Source: Symbiodinium natans
Taxonomy: Eukaryota; Sar; Dinophyceae; Suessiales; Symbiodiniaceae
DNA: 64,000 nt
Reading direction: 5' to 3'
Assembly: GCA_905221605.1 (NCBI GenBank)
Contig: CAJNDS010000458.1
Coordinates: forward strand, 234,001 to 298,000
Shown here: positions 12,995-25,205 of the stretch, piece by piece
Position numbering within the stretch: position 1 is the stretch's first letter
How the letters are laid out: the number at the start of each line of letters is the position of its first letter
Position numbers and translations under genes: made by a program
Notes under the pieces: generated by a model
Database searches by the model: none
Told to the model about the DNA's origin: nothing
The model's input: only the letters and a program-made list of their open reading frames with translations

Positions 12995-13661
12995 GCTTAG
13001 GGTTTGCGGGCTCAAGGGTTGCAGTGGGATTGGGACTGTAGTGGCCTCAGGATTCTCAGGATACAGTTGTTTTTTTCCCGCCTACAGCAAACAGCATCTT
13101 CGGGGGGTGCGGAGCTGGGGAGACCCTTAGCCCTAACTCTGGAACCCAATCATTGCATGAAATTCTTGAAGCATGGGCTGCACAGGACTCCGAGGCGACC
13201 AGGTGTAGGGGTTCTGTCCTGACTCCCATCATGTCCCAGGGGGTTAGGGTTTAGGGTTTAGGGTGTAGGGTTTAGGGTGTAGGGTGTAGGGTGTAGGGTT
13301 TAGGGTTTAGGGTTTAGGGTGACAAACCTAAACCTAAACCCCCCAATTCAAGCCCCTAAGCGCCCCAAACCCCAGAGTCCCCAGCCCCGGCACCCCAAGG
13401 CCCTGAGCCAACAACAGCGACGTTCATAGCCAGGCTTGCGACAGTCCCACAAACCTAGAAGCACCCACCGCAACCCAAACCCTCAATCCGAAAATCCTAC
13501 ACCCCAAAACCCTAAACCCTAAACCCTAAACCCTAAACCCTAAGCCCACACACCCTAAAACCCCCAACACAAGGCTCCGTAAGGGGCAGTATGCTGAAAC
13601 TTCATGGGCCTTGCCATGGTTGGAGCTGCAGTAGAGCTTTCCCTCTACAGCCTAGTTTCTG

Positions 13662-13778
13662 TTTAGGGTTTAGGGTTTAGGGTTTAGGGTTTAGGGTTTA
13701 GGGTTTAGGGTTTAGGGTTTAGGGTTTAGGGTTTAGGGTTTAGGGTTTAGGGTTTAGGGTTTAGGGTTTAGGGTTTAG
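13662..13778. repeat. Telomeric-type array (TTTAGGG)n
   Basis: A long perfect array on the + strand. Confidence 0.95.
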
Positions 13779-13917
13779 GGCTGAGGGTTTGGGATAATTC
13801 CTATGAAGCCTTATGGGGTTGAGAAGGTTTTTGTAGAAGCCCTGAGCCTAACAGGCGGGCAAAAGAAGAGGCGGACTTCGTTCACGCCTGCCATGCGCAT
13901 CTTGGCCTTCTAGTGTC

Positions 13918-14070
13918 GGGGGTTTTTTGGGGCTTTGTTGGGGGTTTTGGGGGGTTTTGGTGGGTTTTGGGGGGTTTTGGGGTGTTTTGGGGTGTTTTGG
14001 GGTGTTTTGGGGGGGTTTTGGGGGGTTTTGGGGGGTTTTGGGTGGTTTTGGGGTTTTTTGGGGTTTGTAG
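13918..14070. repeat. GGGGTTTT-type array
   Basis: Tandem TTTTGGGG/TTTTGGGGTG units resembling the ciliate-type telomere repeat, followed by normal TTTAGGG DNA elsewhere. A shorter version lies at 58430-58470. Confidence 0.85.
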
Positions 14071-14262
14071 GGCTTGGCTTGTTAGGATCGGAACATGTCT
14101 AAAGGTACGACTCCCCAAGTTTTTTGTGGGTAAGTGCAATGAGTGCGCTCACAGCCGGGATTCTTCGGCCGTCTGCGAGAAAGGTGGGTCTGTGCAACTC
14201 ATCTCAAGAAGCCCCAGCTCTGGCTTGAAAAAAAAAACGCTTCCTAGCCCTCAACCTAGGAT

Positions 14263-14364
14263 GCCCAGTAGTAGTACCCTTATTCCCTTTTTGGGGGGTT
14301 TAAGTTCCCTTATAAACCCCTTTAAGCAAAAAAGGGCACCCTTTTTAAGCCTAGGTTACTGGGC
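14263..14364. mobile_element. Short inverted-repeat element, family G
   Basis: The ends GCCCAGTA and TACTGGGC enclose TTAAGTTCCCTTATAAACCCC and AAAAGGGCACCC. A related copy at 40255-40342 has ends CCAGAGT/ACTCTGG and the same TTAAGTTCCCTTACAACCCC core, and lies 35 nt upstream of the ankyrin start codon. Confidence 0.75.
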
Positions 14365-15789
14365 AGCGTAGAAACCCTAAACCTCTGTATGATGTATAGA
14401 TGCAGACTACATCCGTTGTAGATCCCCAAGGACGACTAGCAAGAGGAGGCCTTAGTTCAAGGATGTTCAAGGCTGGGCGGTTTTGTTGCTACATTTTCCC
14501 TTGTGCTTCCATTTGGGGGTTTTAAGCAGATCCTATCGAGGAATCTATCTCAAAGGGCCTACTGTGGAGGAGCAGTCCCTCTAGACCCGACCCTGAACTC
14601 CACAGCCGAAAGCCTTAACCCTAGGCCATAGACGTACAAAACATAAGACTAAACCATGAACCTTAAAACCGAAACCCTAAACTAAACCCTAAAAAGGACC
14701 CTAAACTAAACCCTAACCCCCCCCCCCAAAACCTGCAAAACCCTCTAATCCGCCTAAACCCCCCCTTAAAAGCATAAACCCTAAACCCCTCCTGGAAGGC
14801 TTCATGGGGGGGGTGGGGGGGGGGGGGGGGGGGGGAGGGTTGTCGCCATCAGCCGAGGCTCCTTCACAGCCTTCGACCTCTCGCTCAAGCAGCCTTGGCC
14901 GCAAGAAGCTCTAAGGGTTTATTGTTTAGGGTTTGGGGGTTCGCAAGGTTTAGGGTTTTGGGTTGGGTTTTAGGGTTTGGGTTTAGGGTGTAGGGTTTAG
15001 GGTTTAGGGTGTTGGGTGTAGGGTTTAGAAGGTTTAGGGTTTGGGGCTTTTTCTTTGCTTGGGGTTGAGGGCTTCCTCACCCTCAACGAGTAGCCCTACA
15101 CCTCAAACCAGAAGCCTTCTAAACCAACACCCCACTTCTCTGTTTTTGCGCCCAAAAACCCATGAACCTTCTAAACCCCAAACCCTAAACGGCCCTAAAC
15201 CCTTCGTCTCTCTCTCTTTCTCTCTCGCTCTGTCTCGGTCTCTCACTCACTCGCTCTCTCTCTTTCTCTCTCTCTATTTAAATCTCTCTCTCTCTCTCTC
15301 TCTCTCTTTCGCCAACTTACTGCGACCCCCGAGCGTCTGCGAGGAACACCGCGGACGCGGCCGACGGCCAACGTTCAAGGCGCCGGTTTGCCTCGCTGAA
15401 GCTGCGAAGCAGCCAGCAACGCGGCTGCAACAATTTGGGCTTCGGGCTTTAGAGTCTAGGGTTTAGGGTTTCGGGTTTAGGGTTTAGGGTTTGGTAGAGT
15501 CATGACATTAAGGCAGAGTTTAGGCTTTTGGGCTTCAGTGCATTGTGAACGCTTAGGAGCTTAGGCCTGAGGGCTTGCAAGGTCCCGACTTCTCAGGGTT
15601 TTCAGGTCTAGGGGCTGCGCGGGTTTCGGGTTTAGGGGTTCTAGAACTTAGGGTTTAGGGTTTAGGCGTTCTAGAACTTGGGGGTTTAGGGTTGCAGGGT
15701 TTTAGGCTCTAGCTTAGGGTTCTGAGGTTCTCGGGACGTTGTAGAGGCCCTAGACCCTAAACCCCGAACCCTCACCTTGTGAAAGCTTT

Positions 15790-15862
15790 GTCAACCCTAT
15801 CACCGGCGCCATGAGTTTTGGACTAGTTGCTTTCGAGCTGTTGTTTTGTCTCAGAGGAGTTC
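15790..15862 (+). CDS. Unassigned hydrophobic exon-like island
   Basis: One frame reads TGAMSFGLVAFELLFCLR, a possible membrane segment, upstream of the channel S1-S2 exons. It could supply the missing S1, but boundaries and phase were not established and CCCTAAA repeats lie on both sides. Confidence 0.25.
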
Positions 15863-16168
15863 ATCAATCACCCTAAACCCTAAACCCTAAACCCTATACC
15901 TGAAGCCATAGGGTTTCAGGGTTTCAGGGTTTCAGGGTTTCAGGGTTTCAGAGTTTCAGGGTCAAGCCGAAGGAGTTCAGGTGGGAGAGGGGGGACTTGC
16001 AGCTTTCTCTGGCGCCTGTCGGGTTTTGGCTTTCATGAGGTTTGGGGTATCCTAAACCCTAAACCCAAAACCCAAAACCCTAAACCCTAAACCCTAAACC
16101 CCCCTAAACTCTAAACCCGAATCCCTAAGCCACTAAAGCCTGGAATGGAAGCAACCCCGCGCGCCAAG

Positions 16169-16217
16169 GAACTCTGAACACGACAGCTTCACTGCCCAGA
16201 TAGTCAGGCGGATCACG
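16169..16217 (+). CDS. Unassigned exon-like island, possible channel N-terminus
   Basis: Reads NSEHDSFTAQIVRRIT between GCCAAG and a GTGAGG donor, with CCCTAAA repeats to the left and TTTAGGG to the right. Its position 2 kb before the first assigned channel exon suggests, but does not prove, the same gene. Confidence 0.35.
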
Positions 16218-16676
16218 GTGAGGGTTTAGGGTTTAGGAGGGTTTAGGGTTTAGGGTTTAGGGGTTTAGGATGTATGGTTTAGGTTCTGGGTTTAAGGACC
16301 CCAGAGCCTACAAACCCAAACTTCTAATGTAGGGCTTGTAAATGAACTCTAAACCCTCATGTAGGTCTTACAGGGTTCAGGGACATTGCCAGCGACTTTG
16401 ACTCAGTGGCTCCAGCCGCCTGTACCCCTGCACCCGAAACCCCGCCACATATGAATCTAAGGGTAGTTATGTGGGACGTTAAAGGGTTCTGAAGTATAGA
16501 CCCTTGGGGTTTATTGGGTACATAAGGGGTAAAAAAGGAGTCCCCTGTGAAGGGCCCCATATTCAAGGACCATGTAGCTAGCCTGGGCAGTGTCAGAGGG
16601 GCCAGCCTTTGCAACTGAGTGGGTGGCAGACCGTCCATCGCGGTGTTCCGCTTTCCAATCAGATGCGGTGACCCAA

Positions 16677-16850
16677 GCCCCAAGCCCCAAACCCCAAGCC
16701 CCAAACCCCAAACCCCAAACCCCCAACCCCCAACCCCAAACCCCAAACCCCAAACCCCAAACCCCAAACCCCAAACCCCGAACCCCGAACCCCGAACCCC
16801 GAACCCCAAACCCCAAACCCCAAACCCCAAACCCTAAACCCTAAACCCTA
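16677..16850. repeat. CCCCAAA variant array
   Basis: Tandem CCCCAAA with CCCCGAA and CCCCCAA variants, ending in ordinary CCCTAAA. A similar array is at 24430-24530, in the channel intron before the first S4 exon. Translated, these give the spurious proline/lysine or GFGVWGL proteins. Confidence 0.9.
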
Positions 16851-18315
16851 TCTACGCCCTAATGGTATTGGCCGCCCTTGGTGAACAGCCAAAGGAGGCA
16901 GCATTTGACAAACGCAGATGGACTTGCAGTGGCGCGCCAATGGTGCTTCGCATTTGACAATGCGACCCTAAACCCTAAACCCTAAACCCTAAACCCTAAA
17001 CCCTAAACCGTGAACCCTAGCGCCACGTTCTGACGAGCAAGTCGTCCCCTGACGGGCTGTTCATGCGTCTTGGTTCAGTCGCATTGGCAGCCGAGTGCCT
17101 GTGTCTGTAGGACTGTAGGGTACCTCTTAGAACCCCTAAACCCTAAGCCTCGAACCCCAAGCCTTACCTCAAGAGCCCAAAACATCGACTTTTTTGTAGA
17201 TTTCCTAAGAATCATATAGAGAGGGGCGGGGGTCATCGTAGCAACCTACCAAAGGATAGGCTTTGGGTTCTCGAACCCAAACGCTGCACGCGAAAACGGG
17301 CCCCCCCCCCCCCCTGTTGAGGCCTAAGTCGAAGCAGACCTTGAAACCAGGTTTCGTGTTGTGGGTTTAGGGGTTAGAGTTTTGGGTTTAGGGTCAGGGG
17401 TCTAGGGTGTAGGGTGTGGGGTGTAGGGTTTAGGCTTTAGGATGCAGGGTTCAGAGTTGAGGGTTGCTTCTTGTACTCGGCCGGTTTTGGCAATGTCGTG
17501 TGTCATGCAACATACATGTTCGGGTTTAGGAACCCGTTTAAACCCTCACCCTTTAACGTGTAAACACTGCAACCTATGAGCCCAAGACCCGAAACCCCAC
17601 ACCCTTCAGCCCTGCAGACATCCCTCTTTCGACATATTCTTCGGCATCGTCGTCGTCACGAACTCCATCTTCATAGGCGGGGCTCAATTGGAAACAAGGA
17701 TGCCCTTTCCCCCCCCCCCCCCCCCCCCCTCCCCCCCCCCCCCCCCCCTCCCCCCCTCCCCCCTCTCCCCCCCCCCCCCCCCCCTTCCCCCCAAGAACCC
17801 CCCAAATCCCGAAAGCGAAAAGTTGTGGGAGGTTCTTTGAGGGCTTTTTTCGAGGTTTGCCTCAACCACTTCTTGGCTGTGTTTTGTGGGGTGTCTGTGC
17901 TGGAAGTGAGGCCCTGGGCCCGAATCTGAGACAAACTTAGGGCTCAGGGGGTGAGGGTCCCTACTTAAACCCCAAAGCCTAAACCCATGTCGGGTTGAGG
18001 GACGTGGGGATGCTATAAGAGTTCAGGTTACTAGGGATGTTTAGGGTTTTAAGGCTTGAGGTTTGAGGTTTAGGGTTTGGGGTTTGAGATTTGGCGCTTA
18101 GGGTTTAAGGTTTAGGGCCTGTGGGGTTTCGAGGGCAATTGCATTCCAAAGCCTTCCGATCTAGGGCTTTGTGCAGGATGTGAAGCTACCCTAAACCCTA
18201 AACCCTCAGCCCTAAACCCCAAACCCTGAACCCTCAACCCTCAACCCTAAACCCTAAACCCTACACGGGGCTCATGAGCCTAAACCTTGAAACTGAAGCC
18301 CGTAGAGCCGTGGAG

Positions 18316-18390
18316 GCATCGAGGTGGAGGTTGGCCTGACGACGGACGTTGTTTCGCCCTTTCTGCAGGCCCCGGTCGATGGGAATCCAT
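18316..18390 (+). CDS. Channel exon: end of S1 and S1-S2 loop
   Basis: Reads GIEVEVGLTTDVV then APVDGNP and ends in phase 1 before a GC donor. The last T joins GG of the next exon to give Trp. CCCTAAA-type repeats lie upstream and TTTAGGG-type downstream. The start is uncertain: AG acceptors end at 18305, 18307 and 18315. The hydrophobic body of S1 must lie on an exon further upstream that I did not find. Confidence 0.55.
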
Positions 18391-18661
18391 GCTGTTATTT
18401 ATGTTTTGGGTTGGAGGTTTAGGGTTTCTATAGTAGGGACACTATAGGGTTTCTAAATAAGGTTTCTGTAGGGTTCTGTCGGGTTTAATCCCTGCCCCCT
18501 TTTATTAAACACCCCCGTAATATAAAAACACTTTCCGGAAAATCCTGCCGAAATCGACCCCGCCTTTGAAAACCTATTCCGAATGGGTTCAGGGCTCAAG
18601 CCAACCCACATCCTGAAGCTCCCTTCCCTCCCTTCCCTCCCAGCCCTCCCTTCTGAGTGGA

Positions 18662-18707
<46 letters not shown>

Positions 18708-21700
18708 TCTCTCTCTACGCTTTCAGGGTTTAAGTCGTTACTTAAACCCTCCAAACCCTGAAGCCTAGACCCTAAACCCTTTGGACCCCAAAACATGACA
18801 CTTAGGTAAAAGCATCCCCCTAATATTCAACACACAGTTCGAGTTTCTATTGGGGGGGAAGGGATTATAAGGTTTATGGGGCTTGGGCCTTAGGGTTTAG
18901 GGTTTAAGCGCTTGTTGGGTGCATGCAGGGTTTGTGGAGTTCGCAGGGCCTTGCGGGGTTTCTAGGGTTTATCAGGGTCGGAGTGAGGGGTGCGCTGTTT
19001 TTTTGGGTTTTTTTTCGGCTCAACCTGACAATAGCTATGCAGGTTCCCATGGTGTTTTTTTGGGTTTCTTTTTGGGTTGGCTTCGCGCATGCTGGTAGCA
19101 GGAGAGCTTTGGGCTTCACCCTAAACCCTAAACCCTAAACCCTAAGAAACCCTAAACCCTAAACCCTAAACCCTAAACCCTAAACCCCCTAGACCCTAAA
19201 CCCCCTATACCCTAAACCAACAATCTGTGATCAAGGGCTAAAGGGTTCTGGACTTCGAAGCATGGCTTGACTCTGCATTGCGTTATTTTAGGGTTTTAGG
19301 TTTAGGGTTTAGGGTTTAGGGTTTAGGGTTTAGGGTTTAGGGTTTAGGGTTTAGGGTTTAGGGTTTAGGGTTTAGGGTTTAGGGTTTAGGGTTTAGGCCG
19401 GCTCTTGAAGCTTTGAGGTTTTGGGGGGTTTGGGAGTTTTGGGCGAATGGTGTTTAGGCGTGTGGATTTTGAGGTTTTGGAGCTCGCTGTTGTGGGGCGT
19501 TGTAGGGGATTTAGGATGAATAGCACGACACTCTTGAACCCAATCCCCCTGAAACCCTTGAACCCTGAAACCCTTTAGTTGTTTTGGCTTTAGTAAGGGG
19601 GCTTAGGCTTTTGTAGGGGATTGCAGGTTTTTGTGTGTTCTGGATTTCCATGGCACGTCAAATTCCAAAACCCATAAACCCCAAACCCTCAACCCTAAAG
19701 CCTAAACCCCGGGACCGGTGGCCCTTGGACTTTTGGGGTTCAGGAACTCTGACTCTTAGAGCTTCGGATCTTGGCGAAGTTTAGCATTTCTTGGGATGTT
19801 CCCCTCATACGAACAGTCCTTACTGGGATTATACTTGGGTACTTTCATCCCTATTGGGACTTGGGCTGTTGGGGTTTTTTGGGATGTAGGATTTAGGATT
19901 CGGGCCCCTGTTCCACGGACTATAGCAGCACCCCAAGATTGCAGATGTGATTTCACCAGATTCGGAGTTAGCAGTTCTCTGTGTGACTGTACACTGGTAC
20001 CGGTACCAATTGTAAGGATCCTACGATGGTAGAGGCCTAACACAGGACCCTTCATAACCCTGAGTCTTGGCTCAGGTGGCTGGATTTGTGTACACCTTCC
20101 TGCTGCCCGGCATTTCTTCCCCCAAAATCCTGAAACCGAGCACCAAAAAAAGCCAAAATTTGTATGTAGGGTTCTGAAGGGAGGTTCAAGGGGGTTATGT
20201 AACCCAAGTTCCCGAATATTCTCCACCACTCCCTAAGGCTCCCTAAGCTTCCCTAAGGTTCCCTACTTACCCTACTTACCTACTTCCCATGAACCAAAGC
20301 TCCCTTAAGGACCCTAGAAGAAATCCCAAACCTTCAATGAAAACCTGCAACCCAGCCCCCAAGTTCTCAACCGAACGGCCCTTTACAAACATAGGGGTCG
20401 GAATGACTACTATCCTCCCTTACGGGCCCTGTATACATGATACTAAAAACCTTTTCCCTCAACCCTTCGCCCCGAAGCTTATTTCATTATCAAGGCCCCT
20501 GTGTTACTCACTAGATGGGGCTGAGGGTTCTCGGCTTTGATTCCTCCCAGGAGCCTTGATCCCCCAGAACCCCTGGCTAGTAAACCCTAAACCTAAACCC
20601 TAAACCCTAAACCCTAAACCCTAAACCCTACACCCCAAACCCTAAACCCTATAAGCCTTAAACCCCAAGCCCTGGCCCCTAAACCCCAAAACAAACCTCT
20701 CGGTGTAAATGCGCTCTGATATGTAATGCTCACGTAGTATCTCAATTTGGTGCCACAGAATCCCCGAAATAGGTAAACCACCAAATCCCAAGGCCCCTGT
20801 AGCCCCCTCGAACACCCCCCCCCGCCTCCCACAAGCCCCATGAAATTCCAAACCCAAACCCTCAACCCTCAACCCTCTAATCCCTAAACCCTCAACCCTA
20901 AAAAACCCTCAACCCTATAAACCCTATAAGCCCTCTAAGCCCTCTAAACCCTATAAGCCCTACAAACCCTATAAACCCTATAAACCCCATAAACCCTATA
21001 AACCCTATAAACCCTATAAACCCTCCAATCCCTAAACCCTAAACCCTAAACCCTAAACCCTAAACCCTAAACCCTAAACCCTAAACCCTAAACCCTAAAC
21101 CCTAAACCCTAAACCCTAAACCCTAAACCCTAAACCCTAAACCCTAAACCCTAACCCCTAAACCCTAAACCCTAAACCCTAAAAGCTAAACCCTAAACCC
21201 TACACCCTAAACCCTAAACCCCAAGCCCGAACCTAAACCACCCCGCCTAGTCGAGGTTTGCGCTTGAGCTTGGGATGCGCGTCTGGGCCTTCGGGTGCCG
21301 CTACTTCTGCTCGGAGGAGCTTGGTTTAGGGTTTAGGGTTTAGGGTTTAGGGTTAGGGGTAAGGGTGAGTTTAGGGTTTATGGTTTTTGGGCGCTCAGAG
21401 CTCTATAGGGTTCGGGGTTTAGGGTTTATTGCACCCTGAACCTTGGGGAGGTCGAGTCTTGCGCCCCCTCTCAAGCCGTGAAGATTCTTGAGCCTTAAAG
21501 GCCGCAAAGTGCCTAAGCCCTAAGCCCTGAACCCGGAAAACGCCCGAGCATTCGACCCTAATCCCCGATGCGATAGACCACTCTGAACCCCAAATCCCCA
21601 AAGCCTAAACCCCTAAGCCCCAAAACCTCATCGAAAACCAGTAAGCCTATGCTCTGAGGCTTACGGGGCCTTAGGGTTTCGGGTTTAGGGTTTAGGGTTC

Positions 21701-24700
21701 AGCATCTAATGTTCAAGCATTCACTGGTCAAGCTCGCTACTCTGGTATCGAAAAAATGCCCACCCACCCTTTGGATCCCATAACATTAGAAAATGTTTGA
21801 GTTGTTTACTTCAAGCCTTAAAACGATGACCTTGTGCCCAATGAAAAAGATGACCTTGCACCCAATAAAAAGATGACCTTGTGCCCAACAAACAAAAATG
21901 ACCTTCGGGTCGAAGATCATATTTTAATTGGGCACAAGGTCGTTTTGGACCGAACGACCCTGTGCCCAGCAAAAATATCACCTCGTGCCCAATAGTTTCC
22001 CGACCTTGTGCCCAGTAAAATGACCTTGTGCCGAATAATTTCCCGACCTTGTGCCCAATAAACATATGACCTTGTGCCCAATGACTCCCCGACCTTGTGC
22101 CCAATAAAGAAGTATAACCTTGTGCCCAGTAAAAATAGGACCTTCGGGGTCGAAGGTCATTTTTTCTGGGCACAAGGTCGTTTTTGGACCGAACGACCTT
22201 GTGCCCAATAAAAATTCAAACCTTGTACAACTGGTAACTCCCCAAGGTTCAGATTTCATCGGTAAGAGAGGTCTAGGGTTCAGGGCCCCAGGCCAACCCC
22301 CGAACTCCGGAACCCAAGGCCTGTGACCTCAATCCCGGGCATATTTGGGACCCTTTTGAGGGGGTTCCTATAATCAGGATTATACTATTTTGGGGTGTAT
22401 TTAGGGTACCACCCCCCCCCCCCCCCCTTTTGGGGAAATACCCATTTGGCCCTAAGCCCTAAGCCGTTAACTCCCAGTAGCCCGAAACCCTACCCTAAAC
22501 TCTAAACCCTAAAAACCCTGAACCCTAAACCCTCTTACCAGGGCCCATGCTGAAATTCATTTCTTACGGAGGACTGGGCTTGGGCTCTGCTGGATTTGTT
22601 CATTGTCCTGACCTCCGTCAGTGAGATGGACCCATGTCCAGCATCATAGGGTTTAGGGTTTAGGGTTCAGGGTTTAGGCTTCAGGGTTTAGGGTTCAGGG
22701 TTTAGGGTTACGGGTTCAGGATTTAGGGTTCAGGGTTTAGGGTTTAGGGTTTAGGGTTTCGGGTTTCGGGTTTTAGGGTTTAGAGGGTTCAAACAAAAAG
22801 GAGTATGCAAGGGGTTTCCTCCTTTGCAGGGCCCATACTAAGGGACCATGTAGCTGCCCGAAAAGTCTGAGGGTTTAGGGTTTAGTGTTGAGCCAGGAGC
22901 TTTTCGCATTCGAACGTTTCTGACTGCTCCTGTCTCTCGACCACTTGACGGCTATGGGTAGTTTTACCTGTAGGGCCTTCACGTGAGGAGTTGCTCTGGA
23001 GGTCCTTCTGGGAAATCACTGCAAAATTATTTGGAGTTCCTGTTGGGTTTATAAGGGAATAAGGGGCCAGGTTGGGGAACAGTCATGTTGATCAACTGCC
23101 ATATATCAGTACGGCAGCTCTAGTTTCACCCGAAACAAGGGCTTAGCCCGAACGCACCCTATAAAGTTCTTGACCCACGAACTTTCAAATGCTTGGGATT
23201 CGGATTGGTGTGAGCTCTCTATGCAATCCTTCTTGCTGGGAGCTCCTACATTCAGGGTTTGAAGGGCATGTTTGGAGGTTTAAGGTTTCGGGCGGAGAGG
23301 GGGCGGGGGTGAGGTTATGATGGCCGGAGAAGCCGAAATTAGCTAAACTTTTCAACCCGAACCCTCTAGCCCTAAACCCTAAGCCCTAAAGCCCCCACCC
23401 TAAACCCTAAACCCAAAACCCTGCACCCCACCAGTGAGAAACGGTCCTTAGCAAGAGAGGTGCTTGAACTGGTCGTCGTCCTCTTCACCACCGAGGAAAG
23501 TGAAGGCCGTGCTTTGCAGGGTTTAGGGTTGAGGGTTTTAGGGCTCAGGGCTAACCGAACTACAAACCTAAACCATCTCCCTACATCTTTGATTACTCTT
23601 TAAGCGTTGGAGCTGTTTCTTGTTTACTCGGACCTCCGGTAAGCGCTTCTGGCTTGTTGTCTTTCTCCTGGGTTAGGATCCTTGGTGAAGAACAGGGGGG
23701 CAGGGGTGTGCTGTCTTCGTGGATCTCTGGCCAGCCGAAGCCTTCACCCTAAAGATTACAACCGAGGGCAGGATGAAGGCAAACTGGGTTGAGGGTTGAG
23801 GTTTCTGTTTTGTATTTTCAACCCTCCACACCCTCCAAACTCTAAACCCCCTAAACCCTCTAAACCCCTTCTACTCTAAACCCTCTTAACCCTAAACCCT
23901 CTAAACCCCCTAAACCCCCTAAACCCCCTAAACCCCCTAAACCCCCCTAAGCCCCCCTAAGCCACCTATACCTCCTAAACCCCCTACACCCCCCAGACCC
24001 ACCCTGTAAGCCCTAAACCCTAAACCCTAAACCCTAAACCCCAAACCCTAAACCCTAAACCCCCCCAAAAGCCCCATGCCTGGCAGGTGGAAACCTTGCG
24101 GGAATCAGCAGCTTGAAGGTCGGTCAGCTCACCATAGGAGCCCATACTCCCTCCCCCGCGTAGGGGTTTCGGGTTCAGGGTTTAGGGTTTGGGGTTTAGG
24201 GGTTTAGGCGTTTAGGTTTTGGGTTGAGGGTTTGGGGTTGAGGGTTTGGGGTTTGGGGTGTTTAAGGGATTCTTGTGGGGGGACGGGTGGTTTTTCGCTT
24301 ACTCCAGCTTCCGCTGGGCCCGCTGGGCTGAGAGCTAAGCCCTGACAGCCGAGAATCCGAATATGAAGTCCTGCAATGAACCGCAAACACTTCCTGCTTC
24401 ATCCAATAGCCAATGTGTTAAGGCTGGGTCTAAACCCCAAACCCCAAACCCCAAACCCCAAACCCCAAACCCCAAACCCCAAACCCCAAACCCCAAACCC
24501 CAAACCCCAAACCCCAAACCCAAACCCAAACCCTGCCTCCTCGCCTCCTCGGCGCGGGGGATCTCCACTGGCGTGGAATAGCTCGCTGATGAAAACGAAA
24601 GCGTTTGTACTGGAGCTGACGCAAATGTTCTGTGAGTCCCTGGACTACTTGGAGGTTCATGGTACTCATGAACCTTATAAATTATGTATCAATCAAAACT

Positions 24701-25166
24701 GCACCTATCTTATAACCCACTTATAAGCCCCCTAAGTGCCCTAATACGGTTATAAGTACAGCCATAAGTACAAGTATAGTTGGTCAATAAGTACCATGAA
24801 CCTCCAAGTACAGCTGGCCTGGCAGAGGGAATGATCCTGTCGAAGGAATGTACGGTTTGGGGGTTCCTTGTGCAGGCCTTGCGGATCATTCGCATTACGC
24901 GGCTGATCAAGCAACCTGGCCCCCATATGAGCCTCTAGGGTTTAGGGCTTAGGGTGTATGGTCTAAGTTTTTTTTATGGCACTTCGAGCCCAGTTATTTA
25001 GGGGCCTAGCTTCTCTACTACATGGGGGGTATCAGAAAATAAGGACCCTTTAAAATAGACCCCCAAATAGTGGGATTCCCTTACCAATCCTTACCATAAG
25101 GACCCCAATAAGGTACGTCAGGTACGTACCCTAATTTCGGAAACCACCACGTAGTTATGACGAGGG

Positions 25167-25205
<39 letters not shown>

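Larger units (their letters stand above)
6370..18300. other. Telomeric and low-complexity region upstream of the channel, unassigned islands only
   Basis: Telomeric arrays in both orientations alternate with unique segments. Small mobile elements lie at 6524-6662, about 8163-8262 and 14263-14364. Microsatellites include (CT)n at 8337-8400 and 15205-15310, and a C-rich run at 17710-17785. Exon-like islands are listed separately; nothing else could be supported. Confidence 0.65.

Noticed and set aside
15041-15466. 141-residue Ser/Leu-rich open frame
   Set aside because: Its core is a (CT)n microsatellite; likewise 8288-8497 and 18583-18768. The 15310-15450 tail has several open frames and no clear signal.
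16357-16844. Glycine/valine/tryptophan-rich or proline/lysine-rich proteins (GFGVWGLGF-type) on both strands
   Set aside because: They are translations of CCCCAAA/CCCTAAA repeats; the same happens at 24335-24669, 56786-56971 and elsewhere.
19796-20229. Open frames on both strands at 19.8-20.2 kb
   Set aside because: No domain; the AACAGTCCTTA motif and inverted segments suggest a decayed short element rather than a gene.
21811-22259. Minus-strand proteins rich in LLGTRS / WAQGH
   Set aside because: Translations of the ACCTTGTGCCCA minisatellite.
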